A program made the position numbers and the translations under genes. From Streptomyces fuscichromogenes (GTDB lineage: Bacteria > Actinomycetota > Actinomycetes > Streptomycetales > Streptomycetaceae): DNA of 64,000 nucleotides. Below, piece by piece: positions 7,778 through 16,367 of this stretch. The stretch is taken from contig NZ_BMML01000002.1 in the NCBI RefSeq assembly GCF_014645815.1, positions 449,924 through 513,923 of the forward strand, written 5' to 3'. The notes beneath the pieces were generated by a model. It was not told the origin of the DNA. It saw nothing but the letters and a program-made list of their open reading frames with translations, and ran no database searches. Each line of letters starts with the position of its first letter. The stretch's first letter is position 1.

Positions 7778-9277
7778 GTGTCCCAGCGCATAGCCAAGCC
7801 CCGAACCACCGCAGTGATCCTGGCCGGTGGCACCGGCCAGCGGGTGGGTCTGGCGATCCCCAAGCAGTTGCTGAAGATCGCCGGCAAGGCCGTCATCGAG
7901 CACACCCTGGCCACTTTCGAGAAGGCCGACTCGATCGACGACATCATCGTGCTGATGGCACCGGGCTACGTCCCGGACGTCGAGAAGATCGTCGCCAAGG
8001 CCGGACTCACCAAGGTCAAGAAGGTCATCGAGGGCGGCAGCACGCGGAACGAGACCACCGAGCGTGCCATCCAGGCCCTCGGCGAGGGCCTCGCCGAAGG
8101 CGAGGACCTCAACGTCCTCTTCCACGACGCCGTACGCCCCCTGCTGTCGCGGCGGGTCATCGACGACTGCGTCACCGCGCTGGAGCGCTACCAGGCCGTC
8201 GACGTCGCCATCCCGTCCGCCGACACCATCATCGTCACGCGCACCCACGGCCAGGACGGCGAGTTCATCACCGAGATCCCGGACCGCTCCCGGCTGCGCC
8301 GCGGCCAGACCCCGCAGGCGTTCAAGCTGTCCACGATCAAGAGGGCCTACCAGGTCGCCGCCGGCGACCCCAACTTCCAGGCCACCGACGACTGCTCCGT
8401 CGTCCTCAAGTACCTGCCGGACGTGCCGATCCACGTCGTCGCCGGCGACGAGTACAACATGAAGGTCACCCAGCCCGTCGACGTCTTCATCGCCGACAAG
8501 CTCTTCCAGCTCGCCTCCACCGCCGCTCCCGAGCAGAACGGCGAGGAGGACTACCGCGAGCTGCTCACCGGCAAGACCGCGGTGATCTTCGGCGGCTCGT
8601 ACGGCATCGGCAAGGACATCGCCGAACTCGCCGAGTCCTACGGCGCCAACGTCTACGCCCTCGGCCGCTCCACCACCGGCACCCACGTGGAGAACCCGGA
8701 GGAAGTCGATGACGCGCTCTCCAAGGCGTACGCCGAGACCGGCCGCATCGACTACGTCGTCAACACCGCGGGCGTGCTGCGCATCGGCAAGCTCGCCGAG
8801 ACCGACAACGCCACCATCGAAGAGGCGCTGAAGGTCAACTACCTGGCGCCGGTGCAGATCGCCCGTTCCAGCTACAAGTACCTCGCCGAGACCAAGGGCC
8901 AGCTGCTGCTCTACACCTCCAGCAGCTACACCCGCGGCCGTGCCGAGTACAGCCTCTACTCCTCGACCAAGGCCGCCATGGTGAACCTCACCCAGGCCCT
9001 GTCCGACGAGTGGGCCGGGGACGGCGTCCGCGTCAACTGCATCAACCCCGAGCGCACCGCCACCCCGATGCGCACGAAGGCGTTCGGCCAGGAACCGACA
9101 GGCTCCCTGCTCTCCTCCGAAGCCGTCGCCCGCACCTCTCTCGACGTGCTGCTGTCCGAGCTCACCGGCCATGTCATCGACGTCCGCCAGCAGGACCCGA
9201 CGGCCGCCGCCGGCCAGGCCTCCGGCTTCGAGCAGGCCCTGGCCAGTGTCCTGGACCGACAGGACGGCGTGGCATAA
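7778..9277 (+). CDS. Bifunctional IspD/TarI-like cytidylyltransferase and SDR oxidoreductase
   Basis: This 499-residue fusion resembles the Bcs1/TarI-TarJ type enzymes that reduce ribulose-5-phosphate to ribitol-5-phosphate and activate it with CTP to CDP-ribitol, the precursor of ribitol-phosphate wall polymers. The N-terminal half (to about 240) has the nucleotidyltransferase signature VILAGGTGQR with PKQ, then FHDAVRPL and RGQTPQAF. The C-terminal half is a short-chain dehydrogenase with GGSYGIG (about 271), NTAGVL and the catalytic YSSTK (about 394-398). The GTG at 7778 has an AAGGTAGG ribosome-binding site; the in-frame ATG at 7757 with GAGG is an equally possible start. The IspD similarity is to the fold; an isoprenoid role is unlikely given the SDR fusion and the neighbours. 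Confidence 0.88.
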   Translation: MSQRIAKPRTTAVILAGGTGQRVGLAIPKQLLKIAGKAVIEHTLATFEKADSIDDIIVLMAPGYVPDVEKIVAKAGLTKVKKVIEGGSTRNETTERAIQALGEGLAEGEDLNVLFHDAVRPLLSRRVIDDCVTALERYQAVDVAIPSADTIIVTRTHGQDGEFITEIPDRSRLRRGQTPQAFKLSTIKRAYQVAAGDPNFQATDDCSVVLKYLPDVPIHVVAGDEYNMKVTQPVDVFIADKLFQLASTAAPEQNGEEDYRELLTGKTAVIFGGSYGIGKDIAELAESYGANVYALGRSTTGTHVENPEEVDDALSKAYAETGRIDYVVNTAGVLRIGKLAETDNATIEEALKVNYLAPVQIARSSYKYLAETKGQLLLYTSSSYTRGRAEYSLYSSTKAAMVNLTQALSDEWAGDGVRVNCINPERTATPMRTKAFGQEPTGSLLSSEAVARTSLDVLLSELTGHVIDVRQQDPTAAAGQASGFEQALASVLDRQDGVA

Positions 9278-9301
9278 TCGGCAGTCATTAGTCATCTGTA
9301 A

Positions 9302-9411
9302 TTCAGGCCTCTGTGGTTGCGCGTTCGCTGAGCACTCACAGGGGCCTGAACCCGTAAAAACCCAGATCGACCACCTCCCGATCGTCCGCAAGGTCAAATT
9401 CAGGCCTTTTT
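9302..9411 (+). promoter_or_regulatory. Alternative hairpins, candidate attenuator between CDP-polyol gene and polymerase
   Basis: TTCAGGCCTCTGTG (9302-9315) pairs with CACAGGGGCCTGAA (9337-9350) with one mismatch. The same 3' arm GGCCTGAA (9343-9350) can instead pair with a second TTCAGGCC (9399-9406), which is followed at once by TTTTT (9407-9411). The two structures are mutually exclusive. The second looks like an intrinsic terminator with a large, internally paired loop. Confidence 0.5.
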
Positions 9412-9429
9412 GTCAGCAAAAGGTTCTCC

Positions 9430-11481
9430 GTGATATCCACCGCTATTCGCGTCGCCCGGGTGGGCAGCGCGGCCGAGCTGGCCGCGGCGGCACTCATGAT
9501 GCTCGGCTTCCCGGTCCTCATGGTCGCCGCGCTCGTCCCGAGCGTTTACGCCTTCGCGGCCGCGGCCGCGGTCACGTACCTGGCGGACCACTACCTGCAC
9601 CGCAAGGGCAGCTATCTCGTCAACCGCCTGAGCAAGGTCCGAGCCGGTCTGTCCATCCGCTTCCTGATCCGGCAGCTGCTGCTGATCCTGCTGCTGGCCC
9701 GGATGAACCTCTCGAACGGCCTGATCTTCTACGGCGCGGTCGCCTGTTTCATCGCCTTCTACGGCCTTCAGGCCCCGCACGGCGCACTGGTCACTCTGAT
9801 CCGCAACCGCCGCCGGATGCCCGTCGCCACCCGCAACGTCGACCTGAAGTCCCGCATCCGCATCCCGGACGCCCCGCCGCGCGGTCTGCTCGACCGCTCC
9901 GCCGAGAAGATGCTTCACCTCGACCTCGCGGCCGTCGTCGGTCTGCTGATCTCGGCGGTGACGGACAGCGCGATCGCCGGAGCCATCGGCATCGGGATCA
10001 CCCTCGCCCTGGGCTCCCTCTACGTGCTGGTGCTGATGCCGTACGTGCGCGGCCGCAAGACCCCGCCGGACGCCGACACCGTGCTGGCCGCCGTCGACGA
10101 CTGGCTGGCCGACTACCAGCCCGGGACCGTGCTGTACTTCTCCGGCTCCAAGGACTCCGCCTACCAGGTCAACATGTGGCTGGAGACCATGGAACAGCTG
10201 GAGTCCCGCCCGCTGATCCTGCTGCGCGAGCGGGTCATCCTGAAAAACCTCGCCCCGACCAGCGTCCCCGTCATCTGCGTGCCCGGCGGCGTGCACCTGA
10301 TGAACATGGACCTCTCCACGGTGCGCGTCGCTCTCTACGCGGCCAACGTCGGCAAGAACATCCACCTGCTGCGCGTCCCCACGATGAAGCACGTCTTCAT
10401 CGGCCACGGCGACAGCGACAAGCTGGCCAGCGTCAACCCGTTCAGCAAGGCGTACGACGAGGTGTGGACCGCGGGCCGCGCGGGCCGCGACCGCTACGCC
10501 ATCGCCGACGTCGGCGTCCGCGACGACGACATCGTCGAGGTCGGCCGCCCTCAGCTGGCCCCCATCCAGAGCTGGCAGGGCGTCCCCGACGGCCGCATCC
10601 CCACCGTGCTCTACGCGCCCACCTGGGAAGGCTGGGACGGCGACCCCGGCAACACCTCCCTCGTGCTCGCGGGCGAGAACATCGTGAAGACGCTGGTCAA
10701 GGCCGACCCGCCGGTTCGCGTCCTCTACAAGCCGCACCCCTTCACCGGTACCGTCAGCGCCGAGGCCGGCGCCGCACACCGGCGCGTCACCGCTCTCGTC
10801 GAGAAGGCCGCCGAGGCCCGCGCCACCGATGCCCGCTTCACCGCTGACACGGACGCCCAGGCCACGGCGAAGGCCGAACTGACCCGCATCGAGTCCCGCC
10901 TGGCCGAGCTGGTCGGCACCGGCGACGACAGGCGCGACGAGGCCGAGGCAAGCCGGGACGACATCGTCGACCTCGGCAAGCACGAGGAGATCGCCCGGCT
11001 GCGCGCCGACTGGAACGACTTCTACTGGCAGACCCTGCCGTCGTACCGGCACGCCGTCATCACCGGCGCCGAACCCCGCCTGTACGACTGCTTCAACGTC
11101 TCCGACGCGATGGTCTCCGACATCTCCAGCGTGGTCTCAGACTTCATCGCGAGTGGCAAGCCGTACGCCGTCACCGACTCCGCCGGCGTCGGCGTGGAGG
11201 AGTTCAAGCGGGCCAACACCGCCGTGCGCGCCGCCGTGATCCTCTCCAACAGCGCCAAGGAACTCGGCGGCCTCCTGGACGCCGTACGCGACCCGTCGGC
11301 CGATCCGCTGGCCGCCGACCGGGACGAGCTCAAGCACTACCTGCTCGGACCGGACGAGCCGACCTCCATCGAGCAGTTCGACGGCGCGGTGGCCGCGCTC
11401 GCCCGTAAGGCCGAGACCCGCAACCTGGGCCAGGAGGCCCGGATCGCGGCCGGTGACCCCGAGGCCGCGACCGCCGGCTGA
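9430..11481 (+). CDS. CDP-glycerol/ribitol polyol-phosphate transferase (TagF/TarL-like)
   Basis: Members of this family polymerise or prime poly(polyol phosphate) chains by transferring polyol phosphate from CDP-glycerol or CDP-ribitol at the inner face of the membrane. The 683-residue protein has hydrophobic segments in the first 220 residues (about 20-50, 80-105, 165-205). The glycosyltransferase-B-like catalytic region has the HG motif GHGDSDK (about 325), YAPTWEGW, YKPHPF and the signature SDISSVVSDFIASGKPY. Residues 450-520 hold an Ala/Glu/Arg-rich insertion likely to be coiled coil. The GTG start has an AAAAGG ribosome-binding site seven bases upstream. It probably uses the product of the upstream CDP-polyol gene. 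The N-terminal membrane domain is unusual relative to soluble TagB/F enzymes. Confidence 0.88.
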   Translation: MISTAIRVARVGSAAELAAAALMMLGFPVLMVAALVPSVYAFAAAAAVTYLADHYLHRKGSYLVNRLSKVRAGLSIRFLIRQLLLILLLARMNLSNGLIFYGAVACFIAFYGLQAPHGALVTLIRNRRRMPVATRNVDLKSRIRIPDAPPRGLLDRSAEKMLHLDLAAVVGLLISAVTDSAIAGAIGIGITLALGSLYVLVLMPYVRGRKTPPDADTVLAAVDDWLADYQPGTVLYFSGSKDSAYQVNMWLETMEQLESRPLILLRERVILKNLAPTSVPVICVPGGVHLMNMDLSTVRVALYAANVGKNIHLLRVPTMKHVFIGHGDSDKLASVNPFSKAYDEVWTAGRAGRDRYAIADVGVRDDDIVEVGRPQLAPIQSWQGVPDGRIPTVLYAPTWEGWDGDPGNTSLVLAGENIVKTLVKADPPVRVLYKPHPFTGTVSAEAGAAHRRVTALVEKAAEARATDARFTADTDAQATAKAELTRIESRLAELVGTGDDRRDEAEASRDDIVDLGKHEEIARLRADWNDFYWQTLPSYRHAVITGAEPRLYDCFNVSDAMVSDISSVVSDFIASGKPYAVTDSAGVGVEEFKRANTAVRAAVILSNSAKELGGLLDAVRDPSADPLAADRDELKHYLLGPDEPTSIEQFDGAVAALARKAETRNLGQEARIAAGDPEAATAG

Positions 11482-11501
11482 CGACCGTCAGGACACCGCT
11501 C

Positions 11502-11550
11502 ACGGGCTCGGTCCCGGGGATCTCCCCGGGACCGAGCCCGTTCGGGTTTT
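11502..11550 (+). terminator. Strong terminator after the polyol-phosphate transferase
   Basis: A perfect 19-bp stem (11502-11520 with 11523-11541) is followed by TCGGGTTTT. It is the strongest hairpin in the window. Confidence 0.92.
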
Positions 11551-11811
11551 GCAGACGCGACGCGTTCTCTTACCTCTGCTTAGTAATGCACGGACTTCTT
11601 CTTACCCCCGCTTCGCTGATCGCGTTGAGCAGCTCTTACCGTGCGTCCGTACTGTCCGGTGCAAGTCGCTCTACACCATCAGGCTATCCGTTCGTCATGT
11701 GAGCTGGGCCACTGAGTGCGTGCTCCAAGGCAACCTGTCGAGTCGATCGGTCATCTAAGACATTGCGTTCGAGATGACGCAGGGGGAACGCACCATTGAC
11801 TAGGGGGAAAC
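11551..11811 (+). other. Intergenic region upstream of the family 2 glycosyltransferase
   Basis: The rest of the 330-base gap (11482-11811) is visibly lower in G+C than its surroundings and should hold the promoter of the next gene. It has three CTTACC hexamers at 11569, 11601 and 11635, spaced about 32-34 bases. I see no convincing gene. The last bases are an AGGGGGAAAC ribosome-binding site. Confidence 0.5.
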
Positions 11812-13026
11812 GTGACCGTCGTTGCGCAGCCTGATGTGACCGTGATCATCGGGGCGTACGAAGCGATGCCGTACCTGGTCGAGTGCCTGGCCTCGGTCGA
11901 GCGCCAGACCCTCGACCCGGCCCGCATGGAGGTCATCGCCGTCGACGACGGCTCCACCGACGGCACGGGGGAGTACCTGGAGGAGTTCGCGGCCCGCGCC
12001 GCCATGCCGGTGACCGTGATCCGCCAGGAGAACTCCGGCGGCCCCAGCGGCCCGCGCAACGTCGGCCTCGCCAAGGCCACCGGCCGCTACGTGTTCTTCC
12101 TGGACGCCGACGACCGACTCGGCCCCGAGGCGCTGGAACGCATGGTCGCGATGGCCGACAAGAACAGCACCGACGTCGTCCTCGGCAAGGTCGAGGGGAT
12201 CAACCGCAAGGCGCCGGAGTCGATGTGGGGCAAGACCGTCGGCCGTACCGACGTCTTCTCCTCCAACATCAAGTTCGCGCTCAGTGCCCAGAAGCTCTTC
12301 CGCCGCGAGCTGCTGGAAAGGCACAGCATGCGGTTCGACGAGTCCCTGTGGACCGGCGAGGACGCGCTGTTCACCATGGAGGCCTATCTGCGCGCCGACG
12401 GCGTCTCCGTGGTCGCCGACCACACCTGCTACTACCTCGTCGGGCGCGCCGACGGCAAACACGTCACCAAGAGCGGCAGTTACACCCTGCGCTTCGACTC
12501 CGCGCGCGCCCTGATCAACCTGATCGCCGAGATGGTCCCGGCGGGGGCGCGGCGCGACGGCCTCATGGTCCGGCCGTTCAAGGTCACGGTGCTTCCGCAG
12601 TTCGGACCCAAGTTCCTGAAGGACACCGACGAGGTACGGAAGCACAAGCTGGAGCTGGTCAAGCCGCTGATGGACGCGCACTGGAACTCCGAGGTGGCCC
12701 GCCGCCTCAAGGTCCACGAGCGGCTCCAGCTGCACCTGGTGGCCGTCCGGCGTACCGAGCTCCTCCCGGACGTCGTCGAGTTCCTGCGGGCCAAGAAGAA
12801 GCCCACCCCGGTCCTGGAGAAGCGCGGCACCCGCGTCTATCTCGGCTACCCGCACTTCCGTTCCAAGGCGGCCGGGGTCCCCGACTGGATCTATCTCGCC
12901 GAACCCCGCGAGGCCCGCGCCGTCCAGGGCTACCGGGAGGAGGCCGCCAACACCTTCCTGCGGCGCGCGCTGCGCAAGCTGCGGCGGTCGCTGCCTACCC
13001 GGGACGTGAAGGCGGCGGCCGCCTGA
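11812..13026 (+). CDS. Family 2 glycosyltransferase
   Basis: This is a GT-A fold inverting glycosyltransferase of 404 residues using a nucleotide-sugar donor. The start region VTVIIGAYEAMPYLVECLAS, the VDDGSTDGT motif (about residues 43-51) and the metal-binding LDADDR (about 96-101) are classic for GT2, followed by the acceptor-site SGPRNVGLAKATG. The C-terminal third (about 240-404) has no motif I know and is basic. There are no membrane segments, so it probably works at the cytoplasmic face on a lipid- or polymer-linked acceptor. The GTG start has an AGGGGGAAAC ribosome-binding site. It is separately transcribed from the upstream transferase (terminator at 11502) and converges on the pyruvyl-transferase-like gene. 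A wall-polymer sugar side chain is an inference from context. Confidence 0.88.
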   Translation: MTVVAQPDVTVIIGAYEAMPYLVECLASVERQTLDPARMEVIAVDDGSTDGTGEYLEEFAARAAMPVTVIRQENSGGPSGPRNVGLAKATGRYVFFLDADDRLGPEALERMVAMADKNSTDVVLGKVEGINRKAPESMWGKTVGRTDVFSSNIKFALSAQKLFRRELLERHSMRFDESLWTGEDALFTMEAYLRADGVSVVADHTCYYLVGRADGKHVTKSGSYTLRFDSARALINLIAEMVPAGARRDGLMVRPFKVTVLPQFGPKFLKDTDEVRKHKLELVKPLMDAHWNSEVARRLKVHERLQLHLVAVRRTELLPDVVEFLRAKKKPTPVLEKRGTRVYLGYPHFRSKAAGVPDWIYLAEPREARAVQGYREEAANTFLRRALRKLRRSLPTRDVKAAAA

Positions 13027-13042
13027 CCCGGACTCCGTGCGG

Positions 13043-14449
13043 TTACCCGCCAGACCCCAGCGCCCGCCGGATCGGCTTGCCCACGGCGCGGCGAGCCCGC
13101 CGGTAGGCCGAGGTCGGCTGCGCAGCGGCCGCGGCGGCCGTCTTGGCGGCACGGACCCCGGCACGCGACAGCTCCTTCTCCAGCCGGGCGTTGTCCAGCG
13201 ACAGTTCGTCTATACGGCTGTGCAGCCAGCCGAACCGTGAGGTGAGCGAGGCGATGTCCACGTCGTTCCAGGGGCGGATTCCCGCCGGGAACGCCAGTGT
13301 CCGCATCTGCTCCTCGAAGGTCGCTCCGCCGTCGCCGTGGGTGAAGGTGTTCTGCAGTCCGTTCCTGCTGAGGAACCCGGTGAACCGCTCGAAGCGCTCC
13401 CGGTGACCGCCCACCAGTCCGCCGAAGTCGGCCTCCGCGTACAGCTTCGCCGGGTCCGCCGACTCGGGGTCCTTGACCGCCTGGTCCAGCCGCCGGTGCG
13501 GAATCTCGAAGTAGCGGCACAGTTCCAGCGTCCGCGAGTCACCGCACAGCACGGTGGCCGGCGTGCCGGCCAGCAGTGCCGCGATGTTGCCGTGGATGCG
13601 CGAACCGAAGGAGAAGTCGAAGGAACGCAGATCGTCGACCCAGGTGAACGGGTCGACGTAGACCCGCACCTTGTCCTCGCGGAACATCGGATGGTCCGGA
13701 TGGGTGGGGATCGCGGTCACCGCGGCGTTGGGATCCGACAGATCCCGCCAGTGCAGCTGCCGTGCGTCACTGAGGTTCTGGCCGACGAAACGCAGGTGCG
13801 GATAGCGCTCGTGGGTGCGCGTGATGATCCGGTCCAGGCCCTGTGTGCGGACGGCGCTGTGCGAGCCGTTGATCGCGATCCGCGATTCCGGCGTCAGCTC
13901 CAGCGCCTTCTTGTGCACGGGGAGGCTTTCACCGTGCATGAACAGCGAAGGGCAGCCGATGACCTCGACGTCCTTGAAGCCCATGTCCCTCAGGTACTGC
14001 TCGGTGAACTCGCCCCGTACACCGATCGACGCGCTGCGATCCAGCACGGCGGCGCAGAACTCCCGCACGGACGGCTCGATCCGCTTCAGCCGTTCCGGGT
14101 TGTAGCTCACCCCGGTCTGCGCGCCGACACCCAGCACGACCACCGGGATCTTCAGCTTCGAGATCAGTCGGGTCATCCGCTTCAACGAGCCCTCGAAGGA
14201 GGGACGGAAGGCGTTGGCGAGCGGTACGACGAAGGCGTCGTACTCCTTGTTGATGCGTGCGGCGGCGGAGACCTCGGAGGGTATGCCGTTCGAGACGACC
14301 TCGGTGTCCGGCGTCTCGAGGATCTTGTGGGCGGCGTCGCTGAAGATCAGGTTGCCCGAGTTGGTGGCGATGACGTCCCGGTGCAGAGCCTCCTCGACGG
14401 TGACGACGTCGTAGGGACTCTTGCCTGATCTGAGAAGGATGCGCTTCAC
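13043..14449 (-). CDS. Polysaccharide pyruvyl-transferase family protein
   Basis: The 468-residue protein belongs to the pyruvyl-transferase family (CsaB/WcaK type), whose members add ketal-linked pyruvate from phosphoenolpyruvate to glycans. Supporting segments are VVVLGVGAQTG, the SASIGVRGEFTEQYLRDMG block, VIGCPSLFMHG, FSFGSRIHGNIAALLAGTPA (the conserved R-x-H-G) and LCGDSRTLELC. The last 60 residues form a basic coiled-coil-like tail. I chose the GTG at 14449 (VKRILLRSGKSPYD); GTG at 14470 and TTG at 14479 are in frame but none has a clear ribosome-binding site. It converges on the glycosyltransferase (17-base gap) and is divergent from proB. Acceptor unknown; a wall polymer is likely from the neighbours. 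Confidence 0.82.
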   Translation of the reverse strand: MKRILLRSGKSPYDVVTVEEALHRDVIATNSGNLIFSDAAHKILETPDTEVVSNGIPSEVSAAARINKEYDAFVVPLANAFRPSFEGSLKRMTRLISKLKIPVVVLGVGAQTGVSYNPERLKRIEPSVREFCAAVLDRSASIGVRGEFTEQYLRDMGFKDVEVIGCPSLFMHGESLPVHKKALELTPESRIAINGSHSAVRTQGLDRIITRTHERYPHLRFVGQNLSDARQLHWRDLSDPNAAVTAIPTHPDHPMFREDKVRVYVDPFTWVDDLRSFDFSFGSRIHGNIAALLAGTPATVLCGDSRTLELCRYFEIPHRRLDQAVKDPESADPAKLYAEADFGGLVGGHRERFERFTGFLSRNGLQNTFTHGDGGATFEEQMRTLAFPAGIRPWNDVDIASLTSRFGWLHSRIDELSLDNARLEKELSRAGVRAAKTAAAAAAQPTSAYRRARRAVGKPIRRALGSGG

Positions 14450-14479
14450 GCTGCGAACTTTAGATGACACAAACTTCAA

Positions 14480-14692
14480 ACTAACTTTGCGTTTGCTTCA
14501 TTTTCTATATGCAGTCAGTGCAACCTTTTTGCCATGTGCGGGGCGTGGTCAAGTGATCACTTGCTGTCTGCATGTATCGCCGCCTGCACTTCCGTCCATG
14601 CCGTTGTCCGGGGGTTGGACGGGCGCGTCCCGCGCGCGTCCCCTTCGCGTAGATTGCTGCCACGCGCAAGGAAGTGGGGACAGGACGTGGCA
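14480..14692. promoter_or_regulatory. Divergent promoter region with 14-bp perfect palindrome
   Basis: The spacer between the pyruvyl-transferase-like gene and proB is unusually A+T-rich around 14465-14535. At 14550-14563 it contains CAAGTGATCACTTG, a perfect 14-base palindrome and therefore a good candidate for a dimeric repressor site acting on one or both genes. Confidence 0.5.
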
Positions 14693-15814
14693 ATGGCCAG
14701 GCAGGCCGTCGGCGAAGCCCGCAGGATCGTCGTCAAGGTGGGCTCCTCCTCGCTGACCACCGCCTCCGGCGGCCTGGACGCGGACCGTGTCGACGCGCTC
14801 GTCGACGTCCTGGCCAAGAGCCGCAGCGGCGGGGAGAGGGAGATCGTCCTCGTCTCCTCCGGTGCCATCGCCGCCGGACTCGCCCCGCTCGGCCTGCGGC
14901 GCCGCCCCCGGGACCTGGCCCGCCAGCAGGCCGCCGCCAGCGTCGGCCAGGGCCTGCTCGTCGCCCGCTACACCGCCTCCTTCGCCCGCTACGCCGTCCG
15001 CGTCGGACAGGTCCTGCTCACCTCCGACGACATGAGCCGCCGCGCTCACCACCGCAACGCCTCCCGCACCCTCGACAAGCTGCTCGCGATGGGCGCGCTG
15101 CCGGTCGTCAACGAGAACGACACCGTCGCCACCGACGAGATCCGATTCGGCGACAACGACCGCCTTGCCGCCCTCGTCGCCCACCTCGTCCACGCCGACC
15201 TGCTGGTCCTGCTCTCCGACGTCGACGGCGTCTACGACGGTGACCCGAGCAGGCCCGGCACCTCGCGGATAGCGGAGGTCAAGGGGCCCGAGGACCTCGC
15301 GGACGTCGAGATCGGCAGCGCCGGGAAGGCCGGCGTCGGCACCGGCGGGATGGTCACCAAGGTGGAGGCCGCCCGGATCGCCGCCGCCGCGGGCATCCCG
15401 GTGGTCCTCACGAGTGCCGTGCACGCCGCCGACGCGCTCTCCGGCGGCGACACCGGCACCTACTTCCACCCCACCGGCAAACGGTCCGCAGACCGCCTCC
15501 TGTGGCTCCAGCACGCCTCCACCCCGCAGGGCTCGCTCACCCTCGACGACGGGGCCGTCCGCGCGGTCGTACAGGGCCGTAAATCGCTGCTGCCGGCCGG
15601 GATCGCCGCCGTGGAGGGCGAGTTCGGCGCCGGTGACCCGGTCGAGCTGCGCGACACCCAGGGGCGCGCCGTGGCCCGCGGGCTGGTCAGTTTCGACGCC
15701 AAGGAGATCCCCCAGCTGATCGGGCGTTCGACCAGGGAGCTGGCGCGCGAGCTGGGCCCGGCGTACGAACGTGAGGTCGTACACAGGGACGACCTGGTGA
15801 TCCTGCACCCGTAA
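14693..15814 (+). CDS. proB: Glutamate 5-kinase
   Basis: ProB phosphorylates glutamate to gamma-glutamyl phosphate, the first step of proline synthesis, and is feedback-inhibited by proline. The 373-residue product has the amino-acid-kinase domain (VVKVGSSSL, VSSGAIAAG, PVVNENDTVATDEIRFGDND, LLSDVDGVYD, GTGGMVTKVEAA) followed by a C-terminal PUA domain from about residue 285. ATG 14693 is favoured (AGGA seven bases upstream), with GTG 14687 in frame. It lies just upstream of a small conserved gene and proA, so the pathway is nearly contiguous although proA appears to have its own promoter. Confidence 0.97.
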   Translation: MARQAVGEARRIVVKVGSSSLTTASGGLDADRVDALVDVLAKSRSGGEREIVLVSSGAIAAGLAPLGLRRRPRDLARQQAAASVGQGLLVARYTASFARYAVRVGQVLLTSDDMSRRAHHRNASRTLDKLLAMGALPVVNENDTVATDEIRFGDNDRLAALVAHLVHADLLVLLSDVDGVYDGDPSRPGTSRIAEVKGPEDLADVEIGSAGKAGVGTGGMVTKVEAARIAAAAGIPVVLTSAVHAADALSGGDTGTYFHPTGKRSADRLLWLQHASTPQGSLTLDDGAVRAVVQGRKSLLPAGIAAVEGEFGAGDPVELRDTQGRAVARGLVSFDAKEIPQLIGRSTRELARELGPAYEREVVHRDDLVILHP

Positions 15815-15938
15815 AACGGGGCGTAACGACGGCCCCCGGTGGGGGACGTTCCGTAAAACCGCCACACGAACCCTTGCGGCCTGCTCAACTTTGTCTCAGG
15901 ACCACGTTCCGCACGAGCACAGCTGTAAGGAGGCCGTC

Positions 15939-16367
15939 GTGAGACGAGTGCGCCCTGGTGCTGCGGCCTCCCGCGGTGCTCTGACGAGCGTCGCGGCCGG
16001 GGACACCTATGAGGAGCCGAAGGACCTGCCCCGCCTGTGGCACGTCACCCTCAGCGTCTGCGGTGCCGAGGTCCCCCTGCCGGAACTGCGCCGCGGACTC
16101 GAACAACTGGCCCACGACCACCCCTTCCTCCTCACCAGCCGCTATGCCTGCGACCACGCCGAGATCCGCTACTGGGAAGAGGCCCGCGACCTCCACGACG
16201 CCGCCGCCGTCGCCCTGCGCCTGTGGGGCGAGCACCGTCAGACCGCCGGCCTGCCCGCGTGGGAGATCGTCGGCCTGGAGGTCATCGACCGCACGACCTA
16301 CCATCAGCGGATCGCCGAGGGCTACGGCCCGCCGCCCGCGACACCGGTCGGCATCCACCCGTTCTGA
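15939..16367 (+). CDS. Small conserved hypothetical protein between proB and proA
   Basis: This is a 142-residue protein of unknown function. A textbook AAGGAGG ribosome-binding site six bases before the GTG at 15939 fixes the start. The body (from about residue 30) reads as one compact alpha/beta domain, with LWHVTLSVCGAEVPL, LEQLAHDHPFLLTSRYACDHAEIRYWEEARDL split by helices and WEIVGLEVIDR, and it has no transmembrane segment or signal. It resembles a small substrate- or effector-binding domain, but I recognise no family motif. It sits between proB and proA, so a link to proline metabolism is possible but unproven. Its stop codon falls inside the first unit of a 23-base tandem repeat. Confidence 0.8.
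   Translation: MRRVRPGAAASRGALTSVAAGDTYEEPKDLPRLWHVTLSVCGAEVPLPELRRGLEQLAHDHPFLLTSRYACDHAEIRYWEEARDLHDAAAVALRLWGEHRQTAGLPAWEIVGLEVIDRTTYHQRIAEGYGPPPATPVGIHPF

Noticed and set aside
11569..11640. Three CTTACC hexamers spaced about 33 bases upstream of the GT2 gene
   Set aside because: Hexamers are too short to be convincing and flanking bases differ; no conserved longer unit.
15815..15938. Additional small gene between proB and the small hypothetical gene
   Set aside because: No frame with a ribosome-binding site and typical codon use; only short A-rich CCGTAAAAC repeats are visible.
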